64,000 bases of DNA. It comes from Nereocystis luetkeana. Taxonomy: Eukaryota > Sar > Phaeophyceae > Laminariales > Laminariaceae. Both the position numbers and the translations under genes were made by a program. The DNA lies in assembly GCA_031213475.1 (NCBI GenBank), contig JARUPZ010000020.1, positions 5,009,858 to 5,073,857 of the forward strand, read 5' to 3'. The notes beneath the pieces are model-generated. The model was not told the origin of the DNA. It ran no database searches and worked only from the letters and a program-made list of their open reading frames with translations. Of the stretch, positions 44,110 through 56,300 are shown in pieces (position 1 is the first letter of the stretch; every line of letters starts with the position of its first letter).

Positions 44110-45874
44110 CCTGGCAGGAGTAGGCGCCATTCCTAACCCACAAAAAAAAAAAAACACGATCCGTGAGGGTTGGTGTCATCGATCGTGATTTTTTTTGTTT
44201 TGTCACGATTCACGACAAAAAAACTCACACGATCTATATATATATGACGGGCGTTTTTTTTAGCTTTCCCCTACCAAGAACGAAACTACGATTCGTGACT
44301 TCTTTTTTTTTTTTTTATGATTGGCTCGAAGTACGCCTGATGAAGGCACTACGAAACCCACCAACGGTGCCCGAAAGGTAGGCATGGCAGACTCTGCTTC
44401 GTACGCCGGTTGTGGGCAACGGGCGGCTCCCCAAAGACACCGTTGGGCGTGGGCTAACGAGCACATTGTCGCCTCGAAAACTCGAGGACCAGGAGCCACA
44501 GCGCGAAGAAAAAGCGAAAAAAAAAAAAATCGCCAGTCTCACGGACTGGGCCGACGGCCGGTGAGACCGGAACCTCGCAGGCTGGGTCAGGCTTCGGTCC
44601 ATGATTTTTAACATATCACGGCCCGGGCCTGGCGCGGCCAGCCCGGCCCGGTGTGGCCGTACCCCACCCGCGAGAGTTGGCCCTACAACCCGCAAAAACG
44701 GTTGGATTTTGAAAATGCCTGATTTTTTTCAATTAGAAAAATACCACGAAAAAAACGTGTGACATTTTCCAGCTTTTTTTGTTCGAGAAATTGAAATGTC
44801 ACGGATCGTGATCTTTTATCGTGTGCCCAAAAGTCTCGAATCGATGTTTGTTTCCGATTCGTTTCGAAACATGGGAAGAGGAAGAAAAAGCGCGTACATA
44901 TCACAGCAACAGATACAAGCACAAAAGCTGAAGAGCGATCGAGGCAGCAGCAGCAGCTTAAGTTCCGCCCATCTGAGCCCGTGCTGCCCACTCTGCGGTC
45001 TCCTTTCTCTCGTCGACGCCGGTGTCCATCAAGACCCCTTCTGCTGCCGCCTCCCCCCCTCCTCTTTTTCCTACTACCCTGGATTTTGTTCGCTGGCTCT
45101 GCGTGATCCCGCGGGCTCCTCTCCGCCTCCCCGTACGAACTCCACCTGAAAATGTAGTTTTTTTAGTCTGTGTCGGAGAGACCCCCCGATGTAGACGGGT
45201 TGCTGGCGTGTGCATATGTTGTGTTTGTGTGTGTTTGTAGTTGCGATGGCATGGCATTGCATGGTCTGCTCTTCCTTGCCGCGTCACGATGTAGCATCGC
45301 TGCTGTGTCGTAGTGTTGTTGTACCGCGTGACCACAGAGCGAGAGTTTTACCTCTCCCTTCAGTGGGATGGGAGAATCGGCACGGATGTTGGGTGTGCTG
45401 GCTATCATGGCTGTCGACCGGTAGAAAGAGCCGTTCAACGTGAATGGGACACACGCAGACACACATGCATGCACACCTTGCCCCCCTTTTCTGGCCGAGC
45501 CGCGCCTACGACTTTGGACGAATTGGTTGAAAAATCCCTTTACCCTAACCGCACCAGGTGCCAGGTATTAACTAGTCCCGGACCGTCGGGGCTAAAAAGC
45601 CTTCTACGCTAGCGAAACCCCGACTACCCTGGAAATTACTCGGGACTATGCTGTAGCGAGGAGGTAGTGCGCGCCTCGTGTAAGGACGTTTGTCGAGGTG
45701 TGTCGGGTGGGCGCTGGGCTTTGAGGAGCCTTGAGACCCGAAGCAAACATTGGCCTGATTTTGTGCTATCATGACCCTTTTCTGTGTTGCTGTACGTCGA
45801 GACTGCTGTGTTGAAAAGCATGTTGTGTTATGTCGACGCTTTGTTGTGTGCGCGTTGTGTGATTTTCTCCACGC

Positions 45875-45924
<50 letters not shown>

Positions 45925-46490
45925 TTTTTGTTATTGCCCTGTATAGCAGGTAATTTCTCGACACTACTCTCTATGTGTGTGTTTTGTTTTTTCGGTTTTT
46001 GTCATTTCGGTACCGGTAGTTCTGTGTGATCTTCATGTTGTGCCATCGTTACTGCTGTGCGTTATCTTTCTTCTGCTATGATACCAGGTACTGATATATC
46101 TTGAGCTGTGCTACCTTCGCACGGTGTTGTTGCACATTGTACGTACACGTATGTTTTCTCTGCCCGACGACATCCAGCGGGAAAGTCACCGGGTCAGTGA
46201 TCTATCTCCCATGCCGAACTTGACGAACATCCACTCCACTCGCGCTTCGACCTTAGCACGCTCACGCTCCCTTCCCCCTTCCCCCGATCCCCGCCCCGAT
46301 CGTGTTTGCCTCAACAGCGAAGCAACAGCAACGAACCCTTTTGTATATATTTTTCATTTTCCTCCCCCCCGCCCCCCCCGCCGCCGCCGCTATAAACGTG
46401 ACAACAACAACAATAACGCCCTTGACATTTTCATCATCCCCCTCCCCCCCCCCCCCCCTCCCCTCCCTCCCGCCGACTCTAAAACCCGCC
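44110..46490. other. No supported gene
   Basis: Holds a repeat D copy (about 45370-45432, inverted), a (CTG)n run at 45878-45909 and C/T-rich DNA near 46260-46480. A promoter or 5' exon for the PH-domain gene probably lies at the right end but cannot be placed. Confidence 0.45.
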
Positions 46491-46517
46491 TTTAAAAAAA
46501 AAAAAAAAAGAAGGCAG

Positions 46518-47374
46518 TAGCCCGCGCCGAGTCAAATACCGTTTCCACGGAACGGGATACAGACAGAGCGGTTCAGAAGGCTGCATGGGAGGCAGGAGCG
46601 GCGTCGGCGTTATCGTCCACCACGCAGACGGCGAAGCAGAAGCAGTGGCCCAGCCCCCCCGGCGGCGGAACGGGGGCGGCCGCCGGTGGCCGTGTCCGCG
46701 GCACCCCCTTGGCCAGCCGAGGAGGGGACTCGCGCGCGAGGGGTGGCAGCGGCCGCGGCAGCCCTAACGATGCGATACGCCCCAGACCGAAAGGCGCTGT
46801 GGGGGGGACAGGCCCGGCGACGACGGGTGCGAAGGAAGGGAGCTTCAGGGAGCATGGGGGGGCGGGGGTCGGGGCTGGGGCCGGGGTCGGGAGCTCTGCG
46901 AGAGCTGGGACGACCGCGGTAGCGTCGGCGGCATCAGCAGCGGCGGCGGCGGCGGCGGTGGCTGAAACAGAAAAAGCGGAAAAGGCGGCGGCTTCTAGAG
47001 CTAGAGCCAGGGCTAGGGCAAAGGCAAACGCGGCGACCGCAGCGACAGGAGGGGCGGTAACGGTAACAGCCACCACCACGACCTCGACGAAGACACCAAG
47101 CGCGACGTCGCAGGCGCAGGCAGCCCAGGCGGCGGCGGCGGCGGCGGTGGCGTCCTTCGACCTGGCCGGGTTCGTGGGGAAGCTGGACGGCGGGCTGATC
47201 GTGACGAAGATCAACCGGCAGGGGAGGGCGAAGGTGCGCACGCTGTTCTACGACGAGCAGAACAAGTTGCTCTGGTGGAACGAGCCCGGGGGAAGGCCGC
47301 ACAGAAGTCGGTCCTCCTCGTCGCTGCTGTCCCTCAGGAAGGAGCAGCCGCTACCGTTGACATCGCTCATCAAG
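46518..47374 (+). CDS. PH-domain protein, large exon (start not resolved)
   Basis: Open from at least 46511. The first part (about 210 residues) is disordered: Gly/Ser/Arg-rich, then Ala-rich with short Lys/Glu stretches. From about 47156 the exon encodes the first half of a pleckstrin homology fold: FDLAGFVGKLDGGLIVTKIN, QGRAKVRTLFYDEQNKLLWW and PLPLTSLIK. These match the first strands (a GG..K start and a basic-aromatic pattern ending in W) and the strand before the variable loop. The donor AAG|GTGCGT at 47374/47375 leaves phase 0. PH domains typically bind phosphoinositides or proteins at membranes; ligand specificity cannot be read here. The left limit is taken at an AG in GGCAG (46516-46517), but with little pyrimidine tract, so the start is uncertain. 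Frames on the minus strand here are shadows. Confidence 0.75.
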
Positions 47375-48072
47375 GTGCGTGTTGGGGGTAGGGAGGGGGG
47401 AGGGAGGGGGGGCGAGTGGGGTTCGGGCGGGGCGGGTGGGGCGGGTGGGGTTCGGGGGCGCGGGGGGGGGGGTGTAGTGATGTCATGCGTGGCCGTGGTC
47501 GTATGGGGGGGGGGGGGGGGGGGTGAGTGGGGGGGATAAGAGGGTGGTGGGGGACGTACGTTGATCGGAGCTTGCGCGTTAAGACTTGGCCGTGTTTGCT
47601 TGCTTCTTACGTCCGAGGCCGTGTGTTGCCGCCATCTGTAGCTTGCGGCGTGCGTACTATCGAATTTCTCATTTGTAGTGGTTGCTGTTCCTGATCATCT
47701 TGCCGTGTGCGCCTGCTCGTTTTGGGGGTGGCGTTTTTCGAGGGAAGGAAGCTCTTTCTGCTCTTTTTTTTCTCGCTATTATAGAGTACTTTGCATCCTC
47801 CTGTACTCGGAAATATTCCTTTTTTGGTCCTCTCTCTATACCCGTTTTGGGGGGTGAAAACAAAAAATGGGAATTGATGTAGAAAGCATGTTTCTGTTCA
47901 ATGCACTCGCAATAGCAATATTGATTGTTACCCTCTTTAGGACCTTGTTCCCGTTTAATAGTCGATATGTTTGTTTCTGTACAGTATATAGTACAGTTGT
48001 AAAAGGGTTAAGCCGCCACCCCTCGGGACCCCCCCCCCCCTCTCGGGACCCCCCCCCCCCGTCCCGTGACAG
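47375..48072 (+). other. Intron 1 of the PH-domain gene (698 bp)
   Basis: GTGCGT donor, CCGTGACAG acceptor. It contains G runs at 47395-47540, a C-rich run just before the acceptor and a decayed family B element at about 47933-48008 (CCCTCTTTAGGACC ... TAAAAGGGTTAA). Confidence 0.75.
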
Positions 48073-48216
48073 GTGAAGATGGCGTCGCAGCTGGACGAGC
48101 CTTTCTGCTTCGATGGTGACGTTGACAAGAGTTTCCAGCTCGTCTTTCCCGCGAGGACGGTCGACCTTATCGCGAAGGATGCTGACGAGGCGATCCTCTT
48201 GGCGAGGGGTTTCCAG
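48073..48216 (+). CDS. PH-domain protein, second-to-last exon
   Basis: 144 bp, phase 0 at both ends. It reads VKMASQLDEPFCFDGDVDKS, FQLVFPARTVDLIAKDADEA and ILLARGFQ. This is the second half of a PH domain: the strand pattern SFQLVF...TVDLIAKDADEA leads into the C-terminal helix. The acceptor is CCGTGACAG and the donor CAG|GTGCGT, the same donor word as exon 1. It joins to 47374 in frame, giving the expected PH order. Confidence 0.8.
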
Positions 48217-49269
48217 GTGCGTGTGCGTTCTTCCCCCCCTGGGGGAGGGGGGGGGGGGGGGGGCGGAAACTGAGTTGACTCTACTCGCGTTTTGAGAGGT
48301 GGCTCACCGTGCCACCGTGCTCTGCAATCAAGGGAGTCGGTATATGTCTATATTTCGCATTCGATGCAATCCGCGTACTGCACAGGACCCCTCCCACAAC
48401 ACGTAGTACGAAGCTGCGGAGGCGGCATGGCTTGCTGGCTTGGGTGAGAAGCTTGTATCGATTAAAGTACGAGCAAAAAATGTTGGTGTTTTTTTCTGCT
48501 CTCAGAAAGTCGAGTCACCGATAGTTGTTGATGTTGTTGCAGCAACGGGACTACTTTTAGTTTTTATTATATCGGGAATCGAGATTCTAGTGTCGATAGA
48601 AGCAGGGTACGACTAACAGGGCTTTCCCGCAGCCAACCCCGCATATATAAGACGCAACCCCCCCCCCCCCCCCTTATCTCACGCCTACCCAAACACGACT
48701 TCGCGTTTTCTCTCCTCTCCCTCCCGCATGCCTGCAGAGTAGCTACTGTATATAGACCTTTGACCCCACCTGGACGAAATGGTTGAATCATACTTGACGT
48801 GAAACACTTATCCCTGATCCCGACCCCGACAGCCCGGAAATTTTCTCGGAATGTTTTCTATCGATAGGGTACCACGAGGAGTTAAGTTTGGACTATCAAA
48901 ATCAACCATTTTGTCAAAGCTGGGCCAAATCGTAAGCACTGCTTTTACCTTGATCCCGACCCCGACCGCCCGGAAAAATTCTCGGAATGTTCTATCCATA
49001 GGATACAACGAACACTCAGTGTGGACTATCAAATCAACCATGTTATCAAAGCTGGTCCGAGTCGTGAACACTATTTTACTCTGATCCCGACCCCGACCGC
49101 CCCGAAAATTTCTCGGAATATTATCTGTCGATAGGATGCAACGAAGACTTATCAATAGTGCGGAACATCAAATCAACCATGCTATCAAAGCTGGGCCAAG
49201 TCGTACTAAAAACAAAAACACTGCTGCTCCTTCCCCCGCACCCTCTTTTTTATTTGTATTTTTTTTCAG
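48217..49269 (+). other. Intron 2 of the PH-domain gene (1053 bp)
   Basis: GTGCGT donor; TTTTTTTTCAG acceptor with a long T tract. It carries a G run at 48241-48262, a C run near 48660 and the 130-bp tandem repeat at 48815-49207. Confidence 0.75.
48815..49207. repeat. Tandem repeat, about 132-bp period, three units
   Basis: Units start at 48815, 48951 and 49082 with TGATCCCGACCCCGAC, then CTCGGAATRTT, GGACTATCAAAATCAACC and TCAAAGCTGG. Spacings are 136 and 131. Wholly intronic. Confidence 0.9.
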
Positions 49270-49299
49270 GAGCTCAAGGCGTCCGTGGCGTGGGTGTAA
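49270..49299 (+). CDS. PH-domain protein, terminal mini-exon
   Basis: Ten codons: ELKASVAWV and a TAA stop at 49297-49299. It continues the C-terminal helix of the PH domain (ARGFQ|ELKASVAWV), which normally carries a conserved Trp; the Trp at the next-to-last residue but one fits. The acceptor is strong and the phase is 0. The protein therefore ends right at the end of its PH domain. Only nine residues long, it would be missed by ORF-based calling. Confidence 0.7.
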   Translation, partial: ELKASVAWV

Positions 49300-52200
49300 C
49301 TCGCCCCACCAAAAGGCCAGCTAAGCCGCCACCGCGACGACGGTACAAATTTTGTGATTGAAGGCGTGGATGTGCGGGGGTATGATCGTGTGTGGTAAAA
49401 TCGGGGAGAGGAGGGAGGGAGCTGGGGGGGGGGGGGAGGGGGGGTCGGTTGGGGGTGGGAGGGGGTGCGGGGGGGGGGGGGGGGGCACGATTGTAGATGA
49501 GTGGTAGATGAGCCGAAGGCGGAAGTTTTTTTTCGTGCACTTCAGGGTGTGCTTCCTGTTCGGGCTTTTCTCACGAAGCAAGATTAACGCGGGCGAGACG
49601 GGGGTGGGTGGGTACCCACGGGGGATAGCACTCGCGAATGTACCGAAGTCAGGAAATCGGCATAGGGTTTGAATGGACGGTTGGAGGCTGGGGGGAGGGG
49701 ACGGGGACGGGGGTGGGCGTGGAGGTTGGGTTGGTCAGGAAGGAAGCGACCGCTGGAACTCCGAGCCGCGAGAGAAAAAAAAGGAACCGACGAAGGGCCG
49801 CTGCCGGTGATTGTTGTAATTTGCGGGTTGATTTTTGGCGCTTCGGGTTCGGATTTGGTGGCACGGTGGCATCTTCTCCGTTGAAGATGGTTATTGCATC
49901 GTCGAAAAAACGTACCTGGTACGTGTTTGTTCGTGGCAGCTGTCGGTGACCGAAACATGGTATTCGTTGGCGACTATTGCGCCCGTTGCCAACGGACGAA
50001 ACATCGTATTTCACGTTCAGCTCGTTTTTCCAACGGCCGAAGCATCGTGTCTCTTGTTCCATGTGTCAGTTTCCCCTGACCGCTTTGCGCCGGCTTGCGC
50101 AGTTTTTTTTTGTTCCTCCTCTCAATGAACGGAGCGGAGGGAGGCCGGACGGGGCCAGGCTAGAGACCAAACAGGGCGCGGGGCGAGCTGGGGTTATAGA
50201 CTGATGGGTTTGTTTTTTACGCGACGCACGCGCGCGCGCGCGCACGCCTTTCGTCCACCGTCACGTACGGATCGATAGTTGCTGCTGCTCAAATATTGGG
50301 AGTGGGAGGCGGGGAATCTCTCGACGCGCCACGTTTTGTTTTTTTTTCTTCACGTTGTATGGACGATATCCTCTCCGTCCCTCTCTAGCTATAGCTACAG
50401 AGGGAGGGAGAGGCAGAGTTGGAGGAGAGATAGAGCGGCAAGAGAGAGGGAGGAGTAGGTCGATGGCAGGCATGAGAGACGGATGGAGAGCGCTCGGTGT
50501 GTTACGTGTTGGTGCGTGTGAGTGAAATCGGCAGTGCTCTGTTCCCTTCTCTCTTCGCACCCCTGTGGTCATAGTATAGGGTTGGGGTTTTGTTTTGGCA
50601 CACGGGCTGTTGTTGTTGCTGCTGCTGTTCTCGTTGCTGTTTTTGTGGTTTCCTGTTTATTAGTACAGCAATAGCAGCAGGAAGCATGCAAGCTCTCAGT
50701 CTTCCCCGTACCATTATGGCCGCTCCTCGCGCTTCGATGGCGAGAGGTGGGGCTGGTGGATGTGTGGCGGGTGTGTTGGTCTGCCAGCCTTGCCGCGTGC
50801 CTGCCTTGCGCTTTCGCTGTTTTGTTTTTCGGTGGGTTGTCGTTCGGTTTCGGTTTGTTTGGTTTTCGGTGATTTATGATTTCATGGTGGTTTTGGTTTC
50901 CGTTGTTCTGATTTTCGTTGGTTTGCCCTCGCTTCGCTTTTTGCCCTGCCTGGTCTCGCCTTGCCTTGCTCAGCTATGCCTACGCTTTGCTTTGTATGGC
51001 GGTCTTCGCTTTGCCTTTCTGTAGCTGCCCGTTTTGGCGAAGACACAAAGTGGCCATGTTTTGGTCTTTTGGTTAAGGCGCCGGGAAACGGAATGGAAAA
51101 TCGAGAAACTGGAAAGCTGCGAGCGCAAATTTCCTTCCTCCCTGTTTGTGCGTACAAGAAGTATAGGCCACAGCGGGTAGAGAGCTGAAAAGCCCGTCCT
51201 AAAAGGCACAGCCACCTCCGCCCCCTGCCATTTGCTGGAACTTAAGATAAAAAGCCTGGGGGGAAAGCGCGCGGGGCGGGGGGAGGGGGGGGGGGGGGGG
51301 GGGGGGGTAAGCGGGTGTTTGCGAATTCAATTACTGCCCCCCTGTCTATCGTCGACGCGATGATCGCTGTACGATAGTATTTTGTGTGATTGTTGGTAAG
51401 TGTTCGCTGCTCAATGTAATGTTCAGAGCTGCGCATTTGGTTGCATTTTGTTGTTGTTTTTGTCAAATTGTGTTGGACGCATGAATACCTCCTCGTTTTT
51501 GTCCTTCCCTCCTCCTCCTCCTCCCCCTACTTTTATTTATGTTTTTGTTTTGTTTTGTTTTGCTGATGCGTTTGGTTTTTCGTTCACATCTTTCTATGCC
51601 GATGGGTCGTATTGTTTGTTTTTGGCTCCGCTTTTTGGCCGTCGCTGTGCTTGTGATTTCTCGGCACCCAGCCGATCGTGGTGCAGGAGTAAATTCTTCT
51701 GTCGCGATGTGAAGTTGTGTGTTGCCGCGTGCTAGCGCTGTCCGAATTCAACGATGCCTCCTGCAAGAAATCGCGCGGCAAGCGGACCTCTCAGGCGAAA
51801 AATACCCGTAGGCGTGCGCTGCGCGTTCAAGGGAAGAGCAGGGCGCGGGGGCAGGCGAGAAGAGAGGGGGTAATTGTTGTGTCCGTCTGTGTTTTCGGGG
51901 TTTTTTTATTAGCTTCCTGTTTGTTTTTATACGGCGTGCTGCTGGTGGGACTGAGAGTCCGAGAGACCCTCAGCCCCCTATAGAGGTTTTTGAGGTTTAA
52001 GTTCGTTCATCTTTTTAATCGTGGGGGTGGGCGGCTGGCTGGCTGGCTGTATGGATTTATTTACGTTTTGTTTTGTTTTTGTTTTTTTGTTTGCGAGGTT
52101 TCGAGCTGCCGGCGCGTATGTTTTTATCCTCTTCAATTTTTTATGGTTTGCGCCTCGCTCGAAGACAGCCCAGCAGCGGCAGTAGGCAGGCGTTTCTTTG

Positions 52201-53240
52201 CTTGCGAAAGAGGAGGTTATGTGAGTAGAATAGTCTTCGATTGGTCCCCTTCCCCCCTCCCGCATGCATGCGCCCTTGTATTCCTAATTGCAGACGAGGT
52301 CGAGCAGAAAACTACACGCGGGCAGGGAAAGGGTACGGTCTTGTGCTAGCTGTAAGGTCGGTTTCGTCGGTTAGGAAACAACTCGAGACGGAAGGCTAGC
52401 GAGGGGGGAAAGAAAAAAAAACGTAAAGATGTAGGGAGAAATGTTCGGAAGAAAACGCATTTCCCACGGGTTTTTTTTTTACTCATTTTTTTTGTCCCGT
52501 TTATTCTATGGTGGTTCGTTTTTTTAGTCGATCGAGCTTTAGCGCGCGTGGTGTATATGGGAAACCACTGACTTGACTGACTGGCTGACTGACTGGCTGC
52601 TGCTGCGCGTTTTGTTTGTTTGTTTGTTTGTTTTGGTTTTTGGTGATCTTATCTATCGTTGTACCCGTAGTTTGTTCTGTTTTTTTGTACCAGTGTTTGT
52701 AGGACTCGCTCTCAGGCTCCCTGGATTATTTGTATCGGCTTTCCCTGTCTGTGTAAGGTAGCGCGGGGGTAGGTCTTCCCCGCGTGTTTGGTTCTTTCCT
52801 TCTTCCTTCCTCGTTCTTGTAATCCGGTACTGCTGCTGCTATATTGCGACGGCGGTCGTTTGGTGTAATTGAGGCTTAGCACCCTTTTGGAATCATCCAC
52901 ACAATGGACTGAGGGCGATCTAGTAGTACAGTAACTACTTACTGTGCTACGGGTAGATATTCTGGATCCCATATTTTTTATGCCCTCACGAAACTTTCGG
53001 GCCCAAGATCCGTGTCGTCCAGATCGAACCCACCCGTCAAGAGCATGTATGTGCGCAAGGACCGCAACGCCCATGTATATATGTATACAAATCCCACCCG
53101 CGGCACACATGATCTGGGTCGCTGGGTTCGTGCAGATCATCTGACCTAACTCAGGGGTCTTACCTATCTAATCGTCTTCTGCCCACACCGGAACATCTAC
53201 AGATTGTGGCTTCTTGTTTTTTCTTATTATTATTATCACT
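49300..53240. other. No supported gene; probable 3' UTR then low-complexity DNA
   Basis: Long G runs (49425-49485, 51270-51310), a CG/AC run at 50225-50246 and T-rich spacer. Many frames are open but reflect skewed composition. Only one TACCWGGTA (near 49914) occurs in almost 4 kb. Confidence 0.5.
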
Positions 53241-53249
53241 CTTACCTTC

Positions 53250-53575
53250 CAGTCTTACTCGTAGGAGGTTCTGCCCTCAGCGGTCTTCTGGATAGGCCGT
53301 GGTCACAGGTAGGTGTCGTCCCTTGTCCCTCCCGGTACGTGCCTTTTATTTTTTGTCGCGCATAGCGTTCAGCATCCCCACTGCTCGTCGATTTTCGTCG
53401 AATGTTGGAATGTAACTATTAATAATAACTCACACTCTCCTCGCGCTTTCCGCTGATCAATTTTATGCAAGAAAAAGTCCCTACCGAGCATGCACTCGGT
53501 GAGACTCGAACCCACGAAAACGATCTTGATAGGCACGCGGACTAACTGCCAAGCCACCGGGGACGCCGGCGATGA
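53250..53575 (-). mobile_element. tRNA-derived SINE-2
   Basis: Head on the minus strand: GGCGTCCCCGGTGGCTTGGC, B box GGGTTCGAGTCTC, then a body matching 23665-24005. The other end has a T/TTA-rich run in place of an A tail. Confidence 0.7.
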
Positions 53576-53908
53576 TATACGGGGGTCTGGTGTCTGCGAG
53601 AGAAGTCTTTCTCGTCACACCTTTTTGCGTACACTACCTCAAGACATACCATAAACAATTTATTCGGCCTCTCGTACTACTACCACCGTGGATCGTTTTC
53701 TTTAACGTACAGCATTGGATTCGATTAGGCCTGCGGCGCCGGCAGGGGGTCGTCGCCTGACCAGGTGTGGTATACCAGGTATGGTATGTGTATGTATATC
53801 CCACCGCGCTGAGCGGAAGCTTGGCTGGTGCATCGTACATACTCCGCGCGCGGTTACCACCTACCTACCTGCAAAACGATCTGGGTGCGAAAAACCTACC
53901 AGGTATTG

Positions 53909-53910
53909 AG

Positions 53911-53948
<38 letters not shown>

Positions 53949-54014
53949 TACTACTACTACTACTGCTACTACTACTACTACTACTACTACTACTATTAAT
54001 ACTACTACTGCTGC
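53909..54014. repeat. (TAC)n microsatellite
   Basis: About 35 triplets with a few interruptions, starting just after a TACCAGGTA at 53896. Confidence 0.95.
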
Positions 54015-54019
54015 TGCTG

Positions 54020-55250
54020 GGTGGATGGGATGGCCTCAAGAATTTCGTGACCAACTCTTTTTGTGTTTCGTGCTCACGAGCTTTTTTTTCGTTAGTTAGC
54101 GAAGAGAAGAGAATAATGAATCTCTCTGGGACACCAATTCTACGGCGGTGATGAGACCAGTATTTTATTATTTTGATCGAATCCATCCGTGGTATGTTTC
54201 GATGCGTAATATGCACGGATTTCGACCTTTCGTTCGCGTTGATTGGGGTCGCAGATAGATCCGAAAAAAGTCCCCAGAGCGCCGGGCATCCATTCCCCGT
54301 GGTTACGACTGAGAGTGTAGCCACGGGGCCCGTCTACCTCTTTCCTCCCAGCCCGTATATGACGGCCACCATCTGCAAGCAAGCCCGTTTGATGGCAGCA
54401 GGCGGCTGCCGAGCCCCATCACTCCCATGACGTATATATACATACCCCTTTTGCGTGGGAGGCTGCCTCAGCACAAAAGGGTGGCCGGGACGGCGGTGGA
54501 CGAGTCGCAGACCCTACAGGTCCCCTTTTCGACGCATGCTACTATACTGCTTGCTCCAGAGGCGCACCAATATATTTTTAGAGTCACAAGACAGTCTCCT
54601 CACATACATGACCTTAAGGAGCTCGCTATAACTCACTCAAAATCTGTTTGTTTTTTTGGAGGAAAGTGTACCGAAAAAAGAAGATTCTTAGAATCTTGAC
54701 GAACTTTCATAATAATAACAAAAAAAACATTATTTTCAACTTGATTTTAGTATACGGTACAACGCCTTTATTTCAGAGTCTATCGACGATGCCCCCTATA
54801 TTTCCTTTCGCCTATACCCCCCAAATTCCATATATTTATTTTTTCGTGCATTATGATTATTATGCTTGCCTTCCGATAATATAGCGTAGATGCCATTCCG
54901 ACATAAACCGAATACCCTTCCGTAAATCAGCAGTATTCCTCATCATGCGCTTCTCTGCCAGCGTTATCCAATTTCCATTCCCCACATCATTTCATCTTAG
55001 CTCTATATATCCTACCAGGTATTCGTCATCAACATTATTACATCCCCAGGTCATCCGCCGCATTCCTCCGCCTTCTATTTCCCTCCCCCTAGCGGCCTGG
55101 TTCATTCTATTAATAATACTATTTTTCCCTCTATGATAAAAAAATGACGGCATAAAACGTGCCCCGAATAAAACTTTCCGGTCAACTATTATTAGAAAAA
55201 TAAGTAGACTGACGTCAACACCCACGGCCAATTTTCCATTTTATTTTATT
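54020..55250. other. No firm gene
   Basis: Frames such as GRLPQHKRVAGTAVDESQTL (+, near 54450) and NQAARGREIEGGGMRRMTWG (-, near 55090) look mildly protein-like and could be decayed transposon coding. Neither shows a recognisable motif. Confidence 0.35.
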
Positions 55251-55256
55251 TTTCCA

Positions 55257-55517
55257 AAAAGTGACGTCACGATTCCGGGTGACGACTACAGTAATGTCTA
55301 CCAAGGGTTTTCCACCAATAAAAAAATCCGACCTACAAAAATTGACCAATCAATCAGAAAACTGCGGGCACGAAAACCTTTCCCGAAAAAAAATCCCACA
55401 AAGTGACGTCACGATTCCGGGTGACGACTAATAATGTCGACCAAGGATTTTCCTCCAATAAAAAAATCAAACCTACAAAAATTGACCAGTCAGAAAACTG
55501 CGGGCACGAAATCCTTT
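55257..55517. repeat. Two-unit tandem repeat, about 142-bp spacing, with TGACGTCA
   Basis: Units at about 55257-55381 and 55399-55517. Each starts AAAGTGACGTCACGATTCCG and ends AAAACTGCGGGCACGAAA. TGACGTCA is the full palindromic CRE/bZIP site; whether it acts as one here is unknown. Confidence 0.85.
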
Positions 55518-55523
55518 TCTCTC

Positions 55524-55551
55524 TAACCCTAACCCTAATCCTAACCCTAAA
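55524..55551. repeat. Short interstitial telomere-type array
   Basis: TAACCCTAACCCTAATCC followed by TAACCCTAAA: four and a half CCCTAA (TTAGGG) units with one variant, abutting the end of the tandem repeat. Confidence 0.75.
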
Positions 55552-55967
55552 TCCTTTCCTCTGTTCAGTGCTACATTATATTATTGCCCTCGATGAAATG
55601 CATTCGAGCGCTGTTCTCAGTTTGACTGCATTTTTTTATGAAGTCGCAGTTAGTTGGAGTTGATGAGAGTGACGGGAGAGAGAACAGTCGGGACCGGCAC
55701 CGACGGCACTCCATAGCAGGCGGGGTTTGGCTGAGACTGGGCGTCCACACTGTCTCTCGCTCTCTGAAATATTATACCGAAATCACTACTATTACGTGGT
55801 TGTTATGAGGCTTAGATTGGGTAGGCGATTGGTTAATCTTTTACCTTTAGCCCAACGGACTAAGACCCTCACAAAAAATGGCGTCGTCGCAGAGTGTTAT
55901 GAGGCTTAGACTGGGTAGTAGGCGATTGATTAACCTTTTACCTTTAGCCCAACGGACTAAGACCTTA

Positions 55968-56077
55968 TTCACTGGGGACCATAGTTAATAGGACCAAATA
56001 TTGTTAGCAAAAATGGTTAAATATATAGGTTGTTTATTATGTGTACTGTAGGTCCTATTAACTATGGTCCCCCGTAA
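55968..56077 (-). mobile_element. MITE family A copy
   Basis: TTCACTGGGGACCATAG to TATGGTCCCCCGTAA, with TA at 55966-55967 and 56078-56079. Inserted at the end of a repeat G copy. Confidence 0.85.
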
Positions 56078-56204
56078 TAATAAATAAATAGTACACACGA
56101 CACATAGTATCTGCCACAGAACCATTAATTCATTCAATCAAGCTCGACGCACTCTTGCATAGTGTGAAACATATTTTGTTCGGCACCTACCTGGTGCTCA
56201 GTGT

Positions 56205-56300
56205 TTGTGTTCTTCACACATAGAACCGTTATTTCTACACGTCGACATGCAGCACAACCAGTGTCCGCACCGATTCTTCAATAATCCTAGAGAGTTCAAG
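56205..56300 (+). repeat. Dispersed repeat D copy
   Basis: GTGTTCTTCACACATAGAACC, GTCGACATGCAGCACAACC and CGATTCTTCAATAATCCTAG. Confidence 0.7.

Noticed and set aside
46573..47241. 222-codon Ala/Pro-rich minus-strand frame
   Set aside because: Shadow of the PH-gene exon; splice sites and the PH domain are on the plus strand.
53500..53572. Functional tRNA gene on the minus strand
   Set aside because: Same reasoning: it is the head of a repeated SINE-2 unit also found at 23.9 kb.
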